Notes: generated by a model not told the origin, from the letters alone. A stretch of 64,000 nt of DNA from Persicaria tinctoria (GCA_037127255.1 JBANSL010000004.1:86696627-86760626), one strand, 5' to 3'. Positions 22,223 through 34,234 are shown, counted from the first letter of the stretch. Program-made: numbers and translations.

Positions 22223-22600
22223 GATAAAGAATCTTTTTCAAGAAAGGTTCTTAACTTTTAATTTAATCTATATATTATTCCTTGCCATATCAAACATTCA
22301 CTATACTCATTGGTCGAAATCATTTTTTATATGTGATTACTTTATTCGCCCGATTATTATGAAAGTAATATATTCCAGGTATGGCCGTATGGGATGAAAT
22401 GCGATATAAATATATAATCATACAAATCCGGGCAGGCGGGCAGCCATAGACCATAGTATTCGCCACAATCCTGGTGTCAGTTGTCACGGACGAACCTGTT
22501 CTGTTCTCTTCCTCTTCGTCGGCCTTCACCCTTATCGTCGTCTGTCACCACTCACCCGCCTGTCACTTTATCACCTCCTCTTAACCCTAGCCTCCCCTCT
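22223..22600. other. Upstream flank of ITPK-B
   Basis: Non-coding. Probably promoter sequence of the downstream kinase gene. No element ends seen. Confidence 0.5.
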
Positions 22601-22607
22601 TCCAACC

Positions 22608-22615
22608 TATTTATA
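22608..22615 (+). promoter_or_regulatory. Probable TATA box of ITPK-B
   Basis: TATTTATA about 200 bases before the ATG, matching the position and sequence found before ITPK-A, with a CT-rich leader after it. Confidence 0.55.
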
Positions 22616-22814
22616 CTCGCCCCTCACCTCCCTCCTCTGCGCGCTCTCTCTCTCTCTGTGTCTCTTGTTGAGATTCTCCTGTTCTTGCGCTGAAACCCTA
22701 ACTTCTTCGCTTCGATTTTGCCGTTTAGTTTTGTTCTCATTTTCATGAGTTTTTTGCCGCATTGTGGTTGTTTTCCGATTGCGAAAGCGTGCGCTTGCTG
22801 ATAGAGGTTCGTCG

Positions 22815-23828
22815 ATGGAGGAGTCAACCCGGCGGTATTGGATCGGTTACGCACTGGCGCCGAAGAAGCAGCAGAGCTTCATTCGGCAATCGCTTGTCAG
22901 CCTCGCAAAGGAGAGAGGGGTTGAGTTGATCAAGATCGACACTGATAAGCCTTTGATTGAGCAAGGACCGTTCAATTGTGTTCTTCATAAGTTCTATGGC
23001 GACGATTGGAAGCGGCAGCTGGCCGATTATAAGGAAAGGAACCCTAACGTTGTCATTGTTGATTCCCTTGATGCAATCGAGAGGCTTCACAATCGGATTT
23101 CCATGCTCCAGGTGGTGTCCGAGCTTAGGATTTCGCATAATGGGAGTGACACCTTTGGTATTCCGAAGCAGATCGTGATTTATGATGCTGCCACGCTGTG
23201 TGACCCTCCTTCTTGGGAAGGATTGAAGTTTCCAATGATTGCCAAGCCTCTTGTTGCCGATGGGAGTGCGAAATCGCACAAGATGTCTCTGGTTTACAAC
23301 CACAAGGGGTTGACGAAACTGAAGCCTCCGATTGTGCTCCAAGAATTTGTCAACCACGGAGGAGTCATCTTTAAAGTGTTTGTAGTCGGCGACTACGTGA
23401 AATGCGTGAAGAGAAAGTCGTTGCCAGATGTGGCGGAGGACAAGTTGGAGAGTTCAGGTGGGCTGCTGCCGTTTTCTCAGGTGTCCAATTTGGGCTCCAA
23501 TGAGAGGACGGACGAAAAGTACTACAAGAAGATGCAGTTGGATGACTGCGAAATGCCACCTCAAGATTTCATCGCTATTGTTGCTAGGGGCCTGAGAGAG
23601 GCATTGAAGTTGAATCTTTTCAATTTTGATGTGATAAGGGATTCAAGAATAGGGAATAGATATCTTGTCATTGATATCAATTACTTTCCTGGGTATGCAA
23701 AGATGCCTTCCTATGAGGTTGTGCTGACTGATTTTTTCTGGGATATAATCACTAAGAAAGAGGAAGAAATCACACAGAAGAGTTCAGGCTTGGAGAAACT
23801 GGTTGGTAAGGAGGAAGAAGGAGATTAG
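22815..23828 (+). CDS. ITPK1: Inositol-tetrakisphosphate 1-kinase (ITPK1 type), copy B
   Basis: A single exon of 337 residues, colinear with copy A and without gaps through residue 276. It keeps all the core motifs: [15 protein letters not shown] at about 143-157, [18 protein letters not shown] at 176-193, FDVIRD at 271-276 and DINYFPGY. Differences are scattered and mostly conservative, for example Y versus H within VVGDYVKC and WD versus CE near residue 310. The C-terminal tail differs most. An intact frame with conservative changes suggests both copies are functional ATP-grasp inositol phosphate kinases. The start is set by alignment to copy A (GTTCGTCRATGGAGGA context). Confidence 0.95.
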   Translation: MEESTRRYWIGYALAPKKQQSFIRQSLVSLAKERGVELIKIDTDKPLIEQGPFNCVLHKFYGDDWKRQLADYKERNPNVVIVDSLDAIERLHNRISMLQVVSELRISHNGSDTFGIPKQIVIYDAATLCDPPSWEGLKFPMIAKPLVADGSAKSHKMSLVYNHKGLTKLKPPIVLQEFVNHGGVIFKVFVVGDYVKCVKRKSLPDVAEDKLESSGGLLPFSQVSNLGSNERTDEKYYKKMQLDDCEMPPQDFIAIVARGLREALKLNLFNFDVIRDSRIGNRYLVIDINYFPGYAKMPSYEVVLTDFFWDIITKKEEEITQKSSGLEKLVGKEEEGD

Positions 23829-24620
23829 TAGAAAATTATAGTGCTGAGTAGGCAAGGTATGGAAAAACAGGAGAGTGAAAGAAATCTTAGCTTGCATTGG
23901 ATCTTGCAGCCATTAAGTAACATAACTTCGGCTGCTGATGCTGTCCCTTGGATAGATGCTGGTACAGGGATGCATTGGCAGGTTTTCCTTCTTTTGGGGG
24001 GTTTTCATTGTTTTCTTTTGGTTATTGGTGACTTTACCCGTTGTTGAATTCCATAATGTATATTCTGCATTTGATCTTCAAATAGGTATATCCAAAAACC
24101 TGTCTTGTCAAGGCTGATAAGAAACTTAATGATTTTAGGAAGTTCTTTTAGCAGTTCCTTGAAGGCTGTTGTAAACTCTGTTGGAATTGTTCAAATGCCA
24201 GCCTTTTCTTAGCTGCCATAATAATTTGTGTTTCTTCACTATATTTTTCACATTGTGTTATTAATTTGATAGCTTTCATATAACATGTTTATGTCAATGT
24301 GCTAATTTCATAGTTTTATAGATCAGTTTCTACACTGGGGTTTGCCATACATATCTATAATTTTTATTGTCTAATGCGAAGCTGATATGGACAAGTTTCA
24401 AGTAGATATGGTTATTAAATTTTCATCATTAAAACTGACTGTTAACTTTTTATCATAGAGTGGAAAAACGCTGGTGATATCTGTTCTTATGCAGAGTGAT
24501 TACTGGTTAGTCACGGGCAGAGACTTGCTTATCTAGTCTGATGTCAGTTGTTGGCAAATGGTTGGAGCTAGCTGTTTGCAAATGTACAAAATCGTTGCGC
24601 AATGATGTTTGTTCGCATGT
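23829..24620 (+). other. ITPK-B 3' UTR and duplicated downstream flank
   Basis: Counterpart of 14796-15330: the same strings occur in the same order, with small insertions. No coding content recognised. Confidence 0.7.
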
Positions 24621-26486
24621 GCCTTAGACATTATCCGTGTTAGAAAATACAGGTAATATTCAATCATTACAATTGGCTGTTAACTTGTATCATTTAAACA
24701 GAAGATAGCTGGTGTCATCTCTGCTTTTGCTGATTGCGGTAAGTAAAGCACCCAAACTTGCTTATCAAGTGATATCCAGATGTAGGCCAATAGTTGCTTA
24801 GTAGGTAACCTTTGTTTGTATGTGACTGGCTGGTGAATACATTGTCATATTGTGTGTCTTTATGGTAGGCTTTTGCAAGCCCATCTTGTCTTTTGGTGTG
24901 GACCTGTTTTGAGCAATTGTGGTAAATAATTATTCCCCCTTCCCCACCCCCTTGTTTTCTGTATATTAATTAGTTTTGTTGCTTGCCTCATTGTTTTTTT
25001 TAACAATCATGGCTTTGGGCAATTTGTTCCTCTTAAAATTTGCCGTAGCCGCTTCATCATGCTTTTGCTTGGTTTTGCTCTGCAAATGTTTCTTTCATTT
25101 GTGGCACTCTAATCTAAGTGAACTTTTTATTTCCTTCTCCCTTTCCCTTAGTCCCTTTTGTGCCCGGTTTACATTTGTCTTCTCCGTATAATCATTAACA
25201 TACTATCTAAATGAGAGATCAATAGCTACAGAGATTTTTTTTCTTGAGGCCGGTAATGCCAAGTTAATAGGGCCTTTCTTGATGACAAGGAGTTATGTTT
25301 GATCTGTTGATATGTACAGGCAAGAATGGCTATTGACCACAACTTAGCGGTACATGTCTTTAGTTTGTTATTGTTGTTTGTTGGTACCATTCTTATTTTT
25401 AAATAAATAGTGCACTTTAGACATGGCTCAATTTCATAGTATGCAAGTCTGCTCTAATAAAAATCGATGTCTTTTCTTGGATTATGTCTTCTTATAACTG
25501 CCTGAGTTTACACGTTTGGAGTAGCTTGCTTCATGAGCTACAGATTAGACAGGACTCTCCAGGACCAGTACTCTTGTTCTCAATTATTTGGATAAAGTTT
25601 TTTCTGTTGCAGTGTTTCTCATATTCTGCAATGTGTTTACTTGTTTTGAGCATGTGATTCCATAGAGGCATATACCTTTGAAATGAATCATTGTACAGTT
25701 GTATTCTAGTTCAATAGAGAGTTTGGATTTAAACCCACTTTTGTTTGATATTCTTTTCAAAAGATTTGGATACGGACTGTTTTCATCATAGTCCTTGGTT
25801 AATCAGAACCAAGAAGGCAACTCCGTTTTGGTTGCCTTCAAAGGGAAGGATGTGAAGTTAAGAGTTTATGGTTCTTTTCAGGATTATTTTGTTTATATGA
25901 ACTTTGTTCTGATCTATAGTTGCTTCTCCATGGTGACTATTTTAGATTTTTTAAGCACTGAACACACCTGAATCTTAGCTGCCATCTGATATGTTTGAAT
26001 GCAGTTGTTGAACTGGTTGTAGCCTAGACTTAACTGAATGGTTGAACTCGGATATGCAGATTTGAACCCTTAAAGAAAGAAGTATCACATTCAAATCGTA
26101 ATGAAATGATGTGAGGTGAACTGTTTTGTCCTCAAAGTTTGAGAGTTCAGGAATAGTGCACAGGTAATTTGGATCTTTATAAACTTATGCTTATTTGGGT
26201 GCCTGTGTTGATTTTTCTTTTTCTTCATCTGCTTGCTTTGTTGGTGGAGGCCTGCCTAAAAACTGAGTTTCAATCCCCTTTTCTAGTACAAGACAGTTTC
26301 TTCTTGGATAGTTAGACTATTCAGAAACTATGAGTTCTTATTTGGTGCAAAGTTTTCTATTCATGAACCATATTATTGATAAAGCTATTGGTTCCTTGAG
26401 TCTAATCTTTTTAGTAGCTTTAGTGGAAAAAAATTAATATCTTCACTTGCTTTTCCTTTAAAAAAAATCTTCACTTGCTTCAAACT
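24621..26486. other. Intergenic or 3' transcribed sequence
   Basis: T-rich non-coding sequence. No frame with a recognisable product, no repeat ends and no RNA gene found. Confidence 0.5.
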
Positions 26487-26499
26487 AAAGCATAAAATG

Positions 26500-26625
26500 T
26501 TTTAACCATTCCGTGTTGGTTTAGCCGGAAAGGACCTGTGGGTAGTATTCAAAGGTCCCCAGTTCGAAAGGGCACATGGGATTAGATGGGTGTGCTAGTA
26601 GCCCCGGATACCCATGTAAATTAAA
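26500..26625 (+). mobile_element. Short SINE, family I, copy 2, with 13-bp TSD
   Basis: Flanked by AAAGCATAAAATG at 26487-26499 and 26626-26638, a perfect duplication. The body starts with TTTTAACCATTCCGTGTTGG, has the A-box TGGTTTAGCCGG and B-box-like CAGTTCGAAAGGG, and ends in an A-rich tail. It aligns by eye with the element at 9900-10008. Confidence 0.85.
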
Positions 26626-26638
26626 AAAGCATAAAATG

Positions 26639-28500
26639 ATTTAGGTCTTATCCTTTTCTGGCACTATGTGTCTATTTGTCTTGGACGATACAGAAACTAT
26701 TGGTTCCTAGTTTTCTATTAATGAACCATTTGATTGATATAACTGTTGCTTCTTTTTTTACTTGAAATATTATCTTTTTAGTGTTTTCAGTTAAAAATTA
26801 TAATTTATCACAACATTTTTTTTTTCACTTTCTTCAAACTACAGAAATACAGGCTACAACATAAGATGTGTTTGCGTCTTGTCTGTTTTTTTGGCTTTCA
26901 AATTGACTTTACAGTTTTATTTTGGAAGTTTGACGATCTATGGATTGTAAACTTTTACTTCCTTCATCAGTTGATGGCTTGAAATTCAAGGGAATGATTT
27001 TCACCTAATACATATGACCCTATCCCGGTGACATAAAGGTTTGGTAAAATTATCCCAACCATATATCTGCCCAGCGAATAACAATGTGAATTCTCTCCCG
27101 AATCCCTACGTTGACATCTTGATTTTCTGTGTGGTTGACGGCACTTGTCAACTTGTCTTGTCTTTTTCTTTGTTTTTTAATTGCCCAAATAGCTTAATAT
27201 TCCAGAACCAAGAGATTGATATATCAAAATCTCCTGTTATATTGAGGTTTACAAAGCTACCAGTTTGTCCCTTTGAAATAGAGTGGTACAAGGAAATTCT
27301 AATACGATTTATGCTGGACACATGGTCAGCTGTAGCTGTACATTTCAAGAGTATCTTGGGTTACATTAGCTCATAAAACAGAAGGGTCGGATAGAACTTG
27401 ATGTTAGGTTAAGTAAGATCTTTGAAGGCCTAACATATCAAAGTTGGTGAATAAATATGGATATTGCAATCTTAGAAGATTCATGTTGACATTAAATACA
27501 AAATTGCATATTAGTATCAACTAGAAAGCTTGGTGAAAAAAAACTTCGTAGTAGTTTTTAAACAAACAATTTCTTTTAGTTATTAGTTATTTTACAAAAT
27601 CTGCTTAAATAGATTGAATTCCACCCCGAAACTAGTGCCTAATAGTGTTCTGTTCTTCAATGTACTGTACAGGGTTTAAGGAATTTGCCAAAAAATGGGT
27701 ATGCAAGTCAAGCCTTGATATGAACAACAGAACAAGCATTGATGGTCCAGGAAAAAAACCTTTCTTCATGTTTAATGCATGTGTGATGAAGGTAGGTTGA
27801 TCTCTTGGCACACAACACTTGTTAAAAGAAGAAACTGAACTTTGAAGTTTGAACTGCTATAGTTTTCCCTGCTTTTCAGCTTGCCACTGACAAGTAATTA
27901 CTACTAAGATCCAGCCTTGATTCCATGAATGATGTTGAGCCGCTATGAGGATAGACCTTGATTAATTGAATGATGATGAATACTACGCCCCCTTGTTCTG
28001 AATTTAGATAAAGCTTGCTTGCTTCAACGCAGCACCTTGATCAGTAAATATTCTGTTGCACATATGCAGGTGAGCAATTTACACATCACATGTCAAGGGA
28101 GGAGGAGATAATAAGCAGGCAAGCAACATATTAAATGGAGAGATGAGCCATTATAAATAATTCATTCTTGTGCAGGTATTTTCTTGACATCTACGCAGTT
28201 CATACATAATAGGGTAAATTAATGTTGTTTTCTTGAATGAGTTTCTCCATAACCAACTTAGATTTATTGCTTAACCAAGTTGTTTTGAACACGCATCCTA
28301 TGGATCTTCAAGATGTCAACGTTTAAAATATGTACTCTTGTCTGATTAGAGTAAAAAATTATGGTGGTACTTCATTAATTAATTAACTCTTCTTCCTTTT
28401 TTTTGGGTCTTAACCTAATCCTGATTTAGCCTTTTGATTCAGGGTCTGGAAGCAACATTTATATCTCATAGAACACGAAAATAAAATAAGCTTTTAAATT
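26639..28500. other. Intergenic DNA
   Basis: The 111-codon frame at 27041-27376 shows no motif and no splice context, so it is not called. Nothing else supportable is seen up to the MYB gene. Confidence 0.5.
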
Positions 28501-28965
28501 TAAAGCAAGTACATCAGCACTTCTTAATTAACATCAGTATTATACGTGTAGATATATCCTTGTACAAATATGCAGTGGATATATCATCCATTAAATTACA
28601 AAAATACAACTGTGCCTTTAAATTTAGGAGGAGAAATAAACATAAATAAAACAATGTAAAATCAACAACATAGTATGTGAGCATGTCCATACCCAGTGAG
28701 AGTATTTCAAAACAGAGCGAAAAAAATGGTATGAATAGATAGATAAACACATCATATTTTCTCTGTTTGAACATGAAAACCTCTGTATTGCAATTACATG
28801 GTCGATCCGACCCAGCTTCTGTGATATGCTGAAGTTTCATCTGCAATGGAAAACAGAGCAGCGTAAATTATTCAAGAATATATGGTATCATAACAAAGAA
28901 ATAAACGATGAAGAGTGTGAAGAGCTCAAGAGGAATCAAGTACCTGCAATGTTACACACACACTT

Positions 28966-30083
28966 TCAGTTCAGTAGATCTTTCCAGAATAAATCACTGT
29001 TCCCATCATCGATCATGAGCTTCTCGCACCCATCAAAGAAGTCGTAATCTGGAAGAGTCTGGATGGATCCATGGTCTGAGTTGGGATTGCTTGTCATGTT
29101 CCCATTGACGCTCAAAGTTTCCATGGAAGGCACTGAAATTAACCCCGGAAGCTTTTTCTTCTCTTCCGGTGCTCGGTTCCCACTGCTACATCCCTCTTCA
29201 TACTTAATATCCATCCCCATTATCTCTTGCAAGTAGTGAGTTCTTGCTTCACTTCCTCCCCTAAGACCTGCACTAACAAAGTCACTAGCAACAGCCTCAT
29301 CGAAGGCCTGGGTGGTGTTCATTGAAGACAATTCAGGGCAGTTAGCACAGTTAGCTAAAAGCCTCTCAATCATCTGTTGATTGTTGGGATCGGAGTATAA
29401 CCCTAAGACCGCGGTTGAATGGTCTGTGTTATTGCTAGGGTTTGAGCTTGTACTTAGGAGTTGGATTATGTTTTGCAAGACTTGGATTTTGGCTAGCTCA
29501 GCTGCATTTGAGTACTGCAAACTAAGGGCATTCATATCAAAATTAGGGTAGGTAGTGGTTGAGGTTGAGTGGATGGGCAAGGAGAGTAGCTGGGAGAGAT
29601 TGGAAAGGAGGTTGAGATCAGTCCTAGGCCTGTGTGTGACCGGGTCGATACCCATTTGCAGTAGCTTCTTCCGGAGGTGCGTGTTCCAGTAGTTCTTGAT
29701 TTCATTGTCGGTTCTTCCCGGGAGGTTAGCTGCAATCCTAGACCACCTGCAAACACAATTGGTTCATAAGTACTAGAAGTTAAACACACTCAAATCATAG
29801 ATATACGTGTGACATACTTGTTGCCAAGGACGGAATGAAGCTTGATGATCACTTGCTCTTCCTCCTCGGAAAATTTGCCTCTTTTGATATCAGGCCTCAA
29901 GTAGTTAGTCCACCTTAGGCGGCAGCTCTTACCACAGCGGTTGAGGGCGGCGTGTTTAGGCAGGGAAGTCCAGCTCCCAACACCATGTTTTCGGATGTAA
30001 GAGGTGAGCTTCTCATCTTCCTCTTGTGTCCATGGACCTTTCTTGAATCCTTTGTCAAGATCAGAACTTGGAGACCTCCCCAT
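28966..30083 (-). CDS. R2R3-MYB transcription factor
   Basis: Two coding exons, 30083-29818 and 29746-28966, joined across a 71-bp GT-AG intron give 348 residues. R2 covers residues 13-63 (W18, W38, W58) and R3 66-115, where F71 replaces the first tryptophan as usual (W90, W109). The intron interrupts the LGNK-WSRIA junction, the usual second MYB intron; the usual first intron is absent. [13 protein letters not shown] after R3 resembles subgroups 10, 11 and 24 (MYB9/107, MYB41/102, MYB53/92/93), several of which control suberin or stress genes; subgroup assignment is inference. The C-terminal region is Ser/Asn-rich and ends in an acidic segment with [10 protein letters not shown], a likely activation motif. 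It acts as a nuclear DNA-binding regulator. Confidence 0.94.
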
Positions 30084-30207
30084 TTACCCTCTCTCAAACT
30101 GATCCAAAACCCACACACACACGAAAAAAAGGCACCAAATTTTGGGGCTATTGAACTGGTAGATTATATTAGATAGCAATTGGTGGATATTGGTGGGAGA
30201 TTTTTGC

Positions 30208-30215
30208 ATTTATAG
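30208..30215 (-). promoter_or_regulatory. Probable TATA box of the MYB gene
   Basis: CCTATAAATG on the minus strand, about 125 bases upstream of the ATG at 30083. Confidence 0.6.
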
Positions 30216-30757
30216 GTGCAATGTAGGATACGTTTGATTCAAATGATAATGTCACGTTCAACACTACAAATTGTTATTTTTTTAACCCTTTTCTTTTAAA
30301 TAGATACATGGTGAAAATTTTATGCATGAAATCTTTATAATATTCAGTGTAAGTGACCTGAAACTAGGCAAAGTTTTGTGACCTATTGGGTGACAACAAA
30401 ATCTAGGGTTAGGTATTGCAAGTGTCATCAATTTGGAACGAGGATGGAAATTTAGAACTTGCACTCTTCAGCCACGTTTTGTATGTGTCCTGGTAGACAA
30501 GTACTTGATTGCAATTTAGTTTGGATATATGAAATGAAATATACGGTATCTCTAGAGTGCAAGTTCCAAATTTCCATTTTTCATATACAGCTACTGTAAA
30601 ATTCATATCCACACTAAACTGCAATAAAATTTATCTACAACAAAGATAATAACTTGCACTCTTCGCTCTTCAGCCATGTTTCCTGGTATATAATTTGGTT
30701 GCAATTTAGTTCAATAAGGACGAAGTATGAGATTATGAGGTCAGATACTGATTTTTA
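30216..30757. other. MYB upstream region with a long inverted repeat
   Basis: Two 24-base arms, 30444-30467 and 30554-30577, are inverted copies with one difference and an 86-base spacer. The ACTTGCACTCTTC string of the left arm also recurs directly at 30653-30665, and GCAATTTAGTT recurs nearby. The segment lies in the MYB promoter region. Confidence 0.6.
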
Positions 30758-30979
30758 CTCCCTGTTCTAAAATACTCCAGTCTTTTACTATTCACGTACG
30801 TTTTCTTAGGATGATAAAACTATATAAAATATCAATTTTTTTAAAATAATTTCATATTTATTAGTAAGAAGTATGAGATTATTAAAAATAAAAAATAAAA
30901 AATTGATATTTTATATAGTTTTTATTCTCCTAAGAAAATGTACGTGAATAGTAAAAGACTTACATTTTAGAATGGAGAG
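30758..30979. mobile_element. Degenerate Stowaway-like MITE
   Basis: Left end CTCCCTGTTCTAAAATACTCC after TA and right end ATTTTAGAATGGAGAG are inverted. The interior is a long palindrome around TTCACGTACGTTTTCTTAGG against CCTAAGAAAATGTACGTGAA. The right flank is AT rather than TA, so the end has decayed. Confidence 0.7.
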
Positions 30980-31367
30980 ATTATATACTTTTAACTTAAT
31001 TTGACATTATTGATTGTGGTCAATATGTTCACATTTCAACTATGTAACATAATTGGAGTAATTGTTTGTTTTATAGATCAGTGCGGTATGCAAGGCTCAG
31101 AATTTTGGGAAAAAGACATTGTTTTGGAGAATTGGCGAAGATGAAGATAAAGGTATTGTGGTCTACGTGCATGCAGAGCCTTCATAAATATAATATTATA
31201 CATTTATACTAGTACTTACATATATGAGGCGTTAATTAGCTTTACTGAAGATCTAGCTAATTAATTGTGTTTAATTAGCAATATACCACCGCCGTTCAAA
31301 AATAATTGTTATTTTGACTTTTTGACATATTTTTAAAGGAGTTAAAAAATAAGGAGTATATAAAATA

Positions 31368-31433
31368 GATTTGGTTCTTGAAAACACATTCTCGACTAGT
31401 TCGAAATAAAAGAGGGTTTTCAAGAACCAAATC
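31368..31433. repeat. Perfect 18-bp inverted repeat, 30-bp loop
   Basis: GATTTGGTTCTTGAAAAC at 31368-31385 is followed by its exact reverse complement at 31416-31433. It sits in an AT-rich stretch beginning CCGCCGTTCAAAAATAA near 31289, which resembles the end of a mariner-type MITE. Confidence 0.7.
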
Positions 31434-33165
31434 AATTGGAAAAAAAATATAAAATAAAAATTCAAAAGTCATAGTCATCATATCAACCAAGTCATCGTCT
31501 TTGTTACGTTTTTCTTGTTAATTTATTAATTTTTATAGCAACTTAAATAATTAATTTAATTACTTTTTGATCGATCTGATATTCTGATGTATGTGGTGGT
31601 AATATATTATATGCCTTTCATAATAAATTGGTTAAGTAACAGATATGATCTTCCTTTTTAACAATACAGACAATTTTTTATTACAAAAGTCTCCAACTAC
31701 CGTTGCATAGTTGATCTTCTCCACCAAAAAAAAAAAAAGTGTGTGTATTTTTTATTTTATTTTTAAAAACAATGCTAATTTCACTCGTAACTCATTAGTT
31801 AATTAGTGAATTTAGTAGTCCTTGAATACGGAGTAATAGATAATGACATTCAATTTATGTAATGATTAGGATTTTGGAAGATTAAAATTGATACTCCATG
31901 TTAAATGATACTGTAATGTAGAAGAGAGTTAAGGCAACGAGCATCTAGAAGATTAAATGGAGTTGATTGGTGGTAATTACTGGTTTAATTAGTCATTAGT
32001 GGATTTATTTCTTGTGGGCGTTGACAATTAAAATTATAAGCCGGTTTATAATGCACATGTAGATTAATTCCTAATCATATCACGTGTCAACAGCAGGGCA
32101 GGTTTGGCCGTTGACAACTGTTCTTTTCTCTGTTTTTGTTTTCTTAAGTTTAAAATTAACCTGTACTTTCTCTAGTAGGACTAACATACATACTGCATTT
32201 TTTTATTTTTTTTTCACAATTCCAAATTTATTTTATTTTATTTCCAAAAAAATTATGCCATTTAAAACCATACGACTTTATTTCAATGTTCTAAAAATCA
32301 CGTATAAGCGTTGGGCGGGAGGACACCTAGGAATTTTAAGCCTAGGCGGTCCTCTAGGCGGAAACCGCCTAATCCCACCGTCTAGTAAACCTATACTTTT
32401 AAATTAACCCGAGAGGTATGTATTGTATATATGTATAATTATCTGGAAATTCACGCGACATTCGCGAGGATTAGGTTATTAATTGTCTAGCAAGGACGAA
32501 CAAGGTCGGGTTGCTTAACGAAGTTGGTCTCATATAGAGATGGAGAGTCCAATCCACCAACGTTGAGTTGAAATCACACAATTAGGCAATTCACATACAG
32601 ACGTTCATAAGAGTTAAATTTTCTGATGCACCTATTTTGTGTTGGGTTGTATTTGTAAGCTTTTACTAGTTGTTCAAAAGGAAATCATATCAATACATAA
32701 ATATATTTTTGGTTTGCACCTGAAATTTGATTTTATGATCCAAGCTACTTCATGGATTAAAACTATATTATTATTAAAAAAAAATTTCCAACATTCAATA
32801 TCTCTGAGACTATGACTGAAGATATTAAACAAAATTAGATTATGTAGCGATGTTGACTGATATTATTATTAGTAATTATAATCATACAAGTCATCGAAAA
32901 GAATTTGGTGCTTGTATTTGATAATGAAATAAAATTGTTTATTAATTTTTCATTTAAGTGTTGGTAATATTTTATATATTTTAGCTATTTTCCATCAATC
33001 ATAAGCAATTGGATCATAAAATGGACTATAAAGGTGAACCAGATAATCTTCGTCACCTATTACTATCAGGATCGTTGCACACTTTCCATATACTTCGTGT
33101 TCTCCAAAAGGATGCTACTGAATGGGTCCAATATAGGGCCTAACCCATCCGAAAGGATGTTCGAT
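31434..33165. other. AT-rich intergenic DNA
   Basis: No gene seen. At 32310-32385 there is a cluster of CCTAGG/CTAGGCGG/CCGCCTA strings forming short inverted repeats, probably the edge of an old transposable element. Confidence 0.5.
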
Positions 33166-33354
33166 TCAACTGTGGTGTAGATTGATGAAATTGTGCGCAT
33201 TGGCTTGCTTCGCTGCTTCCATGACTTCTGACTCAGTCGCCCCTTCTTTATCGTAGACTATGTTCTCGTTAATAGATGTCGCGAAAAGGGCAGGCTCCTG
33301 CTGTACCAGACCTATGTGTTTGCGTAGAGATTTCAGCTTCAGCTTCTTGATGTC
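33166..33354 (-). pseudogene. Fragment of an ABCB (P-glycoprotein-type) transporter ATP-binding domain
   Basis: The minus strand from 33354 encodes [20 protein letters not shown], then [20 protein letters not shown], then [10 protein letters not shown] and a stop at 33166. This is the Q-loop region of an ABCB nucleotide-binding domain. Walker A lies upstream in such proteins and the signature motif downstream; both are missing. ABCB proteins are plasma-membrane exporters, some of auxin. About 60 codons survive without a frameshift, so it is a recent or captured gene fragment. Confidence 0.85.
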
Positions 33355-33603
33355 TCTTCATGTGAAGGGAAACAAGTCTCAGCTTCTTGATAGAAGAACA
33401 AATCAGACATGAATCAATTGTAGAAGAAGAAGAAGAACCCAGTATATCCCGTGATAAAGCGGGGCTAAGGGGTCAGGAATCAGGATGTACATACTTTTTC
33501 CTCGAATAGTCGAGATAGTGTTTCCGATAGACTAACTGAACAAAATGATTGGTGGACTAGCCGGGGCTGATCTCTTTCAAAATTTTACATGTATAAAAAA
33601 AAA

Positions 33604-34175
33604 GAGAAATTTACGGAAAACCACCCCTTAAGCGTGAGAGTTTTCACTTAGCCACCCTTTAAATTTAAAATTACAAAAACCCACCATTTAAATGGTTTTC
33701 CTTACAACTAACCACCCATTCATCTATTTTCGCTAATTTAGTAATTTATCATTAAATATACTATACTTTAATATTTATAGACTCAAATTTGATTATAAAT
33801 ATATTTAAATTTTGAATTTAAGGGCTTGTTTATATTTTAAGGATCATTTTATTTATTTAAAATAAATAAATAAATATAGCGTAGAATTATGATCTTAATT
33901 TATGTTTGAAAATGTTTATAACTTTTTAAAATATCACGTAAATTACTATTTTCTTTATAATATGATTAGAAATCATAATTTCTATTTATAAAGTTAAAAA
34001 TAACCTTAAAATATAGTATATTTAATGATAAATTAATAAATTATCGAAAATAGATGAATGGGTGGTGAGTTGTAATGAAAGACCATTTAAAGGGTGGTTT
34101 TCTGTAATTTTGAATTTAAAAGGTGGTTAAGTAAAAACTCTTATATTTAAAGGATGATTTTTGTAAATTTCCCCC
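33604..34175. mobile_element. MITE with long (about 150 bp) inverted arms
   Basis: The left arm begins GAGAAATTTACGGAAAACCA and the right arm ends with the inverted counterpart (TGTAAATTTCCCCC). Arms share the order of ACCACCC, CACTTAGCCACC, ACAACTAACCACCC and CATCTATTTTCG strings, with ATTTATCATTAAATATACTA near the inner ends. Clear target duplications were not found. Single arms of the same family occur at 53392-53475 and 59302-59420. Confidence 0.75.
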
Positions 34176-34234
34176 AAAAAATGATGTTTCTAAGAAAAAA
34201 GATGGCAAATTAAGAATGAACGAAGAACAACCAA

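Noticed and set aside
27041..27376. 111-codon frame downstream of ITPK-B
   Set aside because: No recognised motif and no neighbouring exon signals.
32310..32385. Cluster of CTAGGCGG/CCGCCTA strings as a hairpin RNA
   Set aside because: Short, imperfect pairing, most likely the edge of an old transposon; no support for an RNA gene.
33440..33600. Possible SINE with A tail (GGGGCTGATCTCTTTC ... AAAAAAA)
   Set aside because: No clear A or B box and no duplication found; left uncalled.
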